NCBI GenBank assembly: GCA_023410975.1
Contig: JAEYPG010000640.1
Coordinates: 1-16,653, forward strand
Length of the DNA: 16,653 bases
Direction of reading: 5' to 3'
Source of the DNA: Pseudomonadota bacterium
GTDB lineage: Bacteria; Pseudomonadota; Gammaproteobacteria; Burkholderiales; Burkholderiaceae_C
In this document: in pieces, positions 15,095 through 16,653 of the stretch
Layout of the letters: every line of letters starts with the position of its first letter
Numbering within the stretch: position 1 is the stretch's first letter
Program-made: the position numbers and the translations under genes
Notes under the pieces: model-generated
What the model was told of the DNA's origin: nothing
The model's database searches: none
The model's input: only the letters and a program-made list of their open reading frames with translations

Positions 15095-16441
15095 ATGCTG
15101 TACCAGCTCTACGAAAGCCAGCGCGCCTTGATGGCGCCCTTCTCCGAGTTCGCCAGCGCGGCTTCAAAGCTGTACGACCATCCGCTGTCGCCCTTCGCCC
15201 ACTCGATCCTGTCTCAGCGCATCTCCGCCGCGCTGGACCTGCTGCACCGGCTGGCCAAGGACTACGAGAAGCCCCAGTTCGAGATCACCTCCGCCACCGT
15301 CAACGGCGTGGAGGTCGCGGTGCAGGAGCGCGTGGCGCTGCAGAAGCCCTTCTGCCGCCTGCTGCGCTTCAAGCGCTTCAGCGACGACCTGCAGGCGCTC
15401 ACCGCCATGAAGGGCCAGCCCACGGTGCTGGTGGTGGCGCCGCTGTCGGGCCACCACTCCACGCTGCTGCGCGACACGGTGCGCTCGCTGCTGCACGACC
15501 ACAAGGTCTACATCACCGACTGGACCGACGCGCGCATGGTGCCCGCCTCGGAGGGCCCTTTCCACCTCAACGACTACGTCGAGTACGTGCAGGAGTTCAT
15601 CCGCTTCATCGGCCCGAACGTGCACGTGATCTCCGTGTGCCAGCCCACGGTGCCGGTGCTCGCGGCGGTGTCGCTGCTGGCCAGCCGCGGCGAGGCCACG
15701 CCGCGCACCATGACCATGATGGGCGGCCCCATCGACGCGCGGCGCTCGCCCACCGCCGTGAACAACCTGGCGATGAACAAGCGCCACGAGTGGTTCGAGA
15801 ACAACGTGATCTACCGCGTGCCGCCGAACTATCCCGGTGCCGGGCGGCGCGTGTACCCGGGCTTCCTGCAGCACACGGGCTTCGTGGCCATGAACCCGGA
15901 CCGCCACCTGAGCTCGCACTACGACTACTTCCTCGACCTGATCCGCGGCGACGAGGACAGCATCGAGGCGCACCGCAAGTTCTACGACGAGTACAACGCC
16001 GTGCTGGACATGCCGGCCGAGTACTACCTGGAGACCATCAAGACGGTGTTCCAGGACTTCGCGCTGGTCAACGGCACCTGGGAAGTCAAGGGCGAGTTCG
16101 TGCGCCCGCAGGACATCTCCACCAGCGCGCTGCTGACCGTCGAGGGCGAGCTCGACGACATCTCCGGCGCCGGCCAGACCAAGGCCGCACACGACCTGTG
16201 CACCGGCATCCCCAAGGAGCGCCAGTTCCACTACGACGTCGAAGGCGCGGGCCACTACGGCATCTTCTCCGGCCGCCGCTGGCGCGAGAAGGTGTATCCG
16301 CAGGTGCGCGATTTCATTGCCCGCTTCGACAAGGAAGTGGCGTCCCCGGCCAAGCCCGAGGCGCTGCCCGATGCCACGGCCGACGCGGTGCCGGCGGTGC
16401 CCGCGCGCTCCAAGCGCTCCACGACCAAAGCCGGTGTCTGA
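15095..16441 (+). CDS. phaZ: intracellular polyhydroxybutyrate depolymerase
   Basis: The 448-residue enzyme is of the PhaZ1 type that breaks down stored PHB granules in the cytoplasm. The catalytic triad matches that of the Ralstonia enzyme: C182 in ISVCQPTVPVLAA (a cysteine in a lipase-box position), D354 in VEGELDDISGAGQT and H387 in VEGAGHYGIFSGRRW. Family blocks include MLYQLYESQRALMAP, VLVVAPLSGHHSTLLRDTV, YITDWTDARMVP and TMMGGPIDARRSPT. There is no signal peptide, consistent with an intracellular role. I chose ATG 15095, where the family starts; an upstream ATG at 14984 adds 37 unlike residues. A low-complexity Pro/Ala/Lys tail (about 413-448) extends the protein beyond the family core. 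Its last codons overlap the start of rnfB. Confidence 0.96.
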   Translation: MLYQLYESQRALMAPFSEFASAASKLYDHPLSPFAHSILSQRISAALDLLHRLAKDYEKPQFEITSATVNGVEVAVQERVALQKPFCRLLRFKRFSDDLQALTAMKGQPTVLVVAPLSGHHSTLLRDTVRSLLHDHKVYITDWTDARMVPASEGPFHLNDYVEYVQEFIRFIGPNVHVISVCQPTVPVLAAVSLLASRGEATPRTMTMMGGPIDARRSPTAVNNLAMNKRHEWFENNVIYRVPPNYPGAGRRVYPGFLQHTGFVAMNPDRHLSSHYDYFLDLIRGDEDSIEAHRKFYDEYNAVLDMPAEYYLETIKTVFQDFALVNGTWEVKGEFVRPQDISTSALLTVEGELDDISGAGQTKAAHDLCTGIPKERQFHYDVEGAGHYGIFSGRRWREKVYPQVRDFIARFDKEVASPAKPEALPDATADAVPAVPARSKRSTTKAGV

Positions 16442-16653
16442 AGAAGCCGTTCCAACCCCAGCGCTGAAACCGGCTGCCTCCCTGCCCCCGCTGCAGGGCC
16501 TGGCCGCCGCCATCGACGCCGCGCTGCCGCAGACGCAGTGCACCCGCTGCGGCTACCCGGACTGCCGCGGCTACGCACAGGCCGTGGCTGCCGGCGAGGC
16601 GGGCATCGACCGCTGCCCGCCTGGCGGCGCCGAGGGCGTGCGCCGGCTGGCGG
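16434..16653 (+). CDS. rnfB: RnfB/RsxB electron transport complex subunit (5' part, cut by window edge)
   Basis: The frame starting at GTG 16434, overlapping the phaZ stop by 8 bases, stays open to the edge (73 codons). The N-terminal 30 residues are Pro/Ala-rich and are followed by a cluster motif C36-TRC-GYPDC: C36, C39, C44 and C61, spaced as CxxCx4C…C, in TQCTRCGYPDCRGYAQA and IDRCPPGG. This is the RnfB/RsxB signature for a [4Fe-4S] cluster. The subunit is part of a membrane complex that moves electrons between NADH, quinones or ferredoxin and couples to ion flow. Proteins of this type in betaproteobacteria often lack the membrane helix; here no hydrophobic N-terminal segment is visible. 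No ribosome site is obvious, so translation may be coupled to phaZ. The real start could differ. Confidence 0.8.
   Translation, partial: MSEEAVPTPALKPAASLPPLQGLAAAIDAALPQTQCTRCGYPDCRGYAQAVAAGEAGIDRCPPGGAEGVRRLA

Overview
The window is GC-rich chromosomal DNA (16.65 kb) from a betaproteobacterium, most likely Burkholderiales and probably Comamonadaceae. The clues are a complete isc operon with betaproteobacterial-looking products, an intracellular polyhydroxybutyrate depolymerase next to rnfB, and the gene content and codon use. This assignment is inferred from protein resemblance, not from a search. There are 15 confident genes, one of them cut by the right edge. Nearly all are housekeeping or core metabolism. 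I saw no insertion sequence, phage gene, CRISPR array, tRNA or rRNA.

Layout. 1-123: edge sequence with a possible C-terminal fragment. 124-1158 (-): tsaD. 1227-1859 (+): nasT, an ANTAR-domain RNA-binding antiterminator. 1860-2172: a regulatory leader. 2173-5182 (+): nrtA, nrtB and nrtD, a nitrate-type ABC importer. 5183-5482: a REP-like inverted repeat and stacked terminators separating two convergent operons. 5483-10971 (-): the isc iron-sulfur assembly operon, transcribed iscR-iscS-iscU-iscA-hscB-hscA-fdx. 10972-11346: iscR promoter and leader, then uvrB 3' flank. 11347-13488 (-): uvrB. 13633-14832 (+): a class I aspartate/aromatic aminotransferase. 15095-16441 (+): phaZ. 16434 to the end (+): start of rnfB.

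The most interesting part is the leader between nasT and nrtA. Reading 5' to 3' it holds NtrC-like half-sites, a near-perfect sigma-54 promoter (1972-1987) and then two hairpins with six-base loops that both obey the ANTAR-target rule (A at loop position 1, G at position 4). An intrinsic terminator with a 7-T run follows (2074-2133), then nrtA. The predicted transcription start (about 1998) lies directly against the first hairpin. This suggests two checks on the importer: nitrogen limitation through NtrC/sigma-54 for initiation, and nitrate through NasT for escape from termination. NasT-type control of nitrate genes is known from other bacteria; the contribution here is locating all parts in this sequence. 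No nasS sensor and no nitrate or nitrite reductase gene lies in the window.

The isc operon appears autoregulated: an 18-of-25 match to the E. coli type 1 IscR site overlaps a TATAAT box upstream of iscR. Two very stable RNA hairpins sit between iscR and iscS and between iscA and hscB, and could adjust relative expression within the operon.
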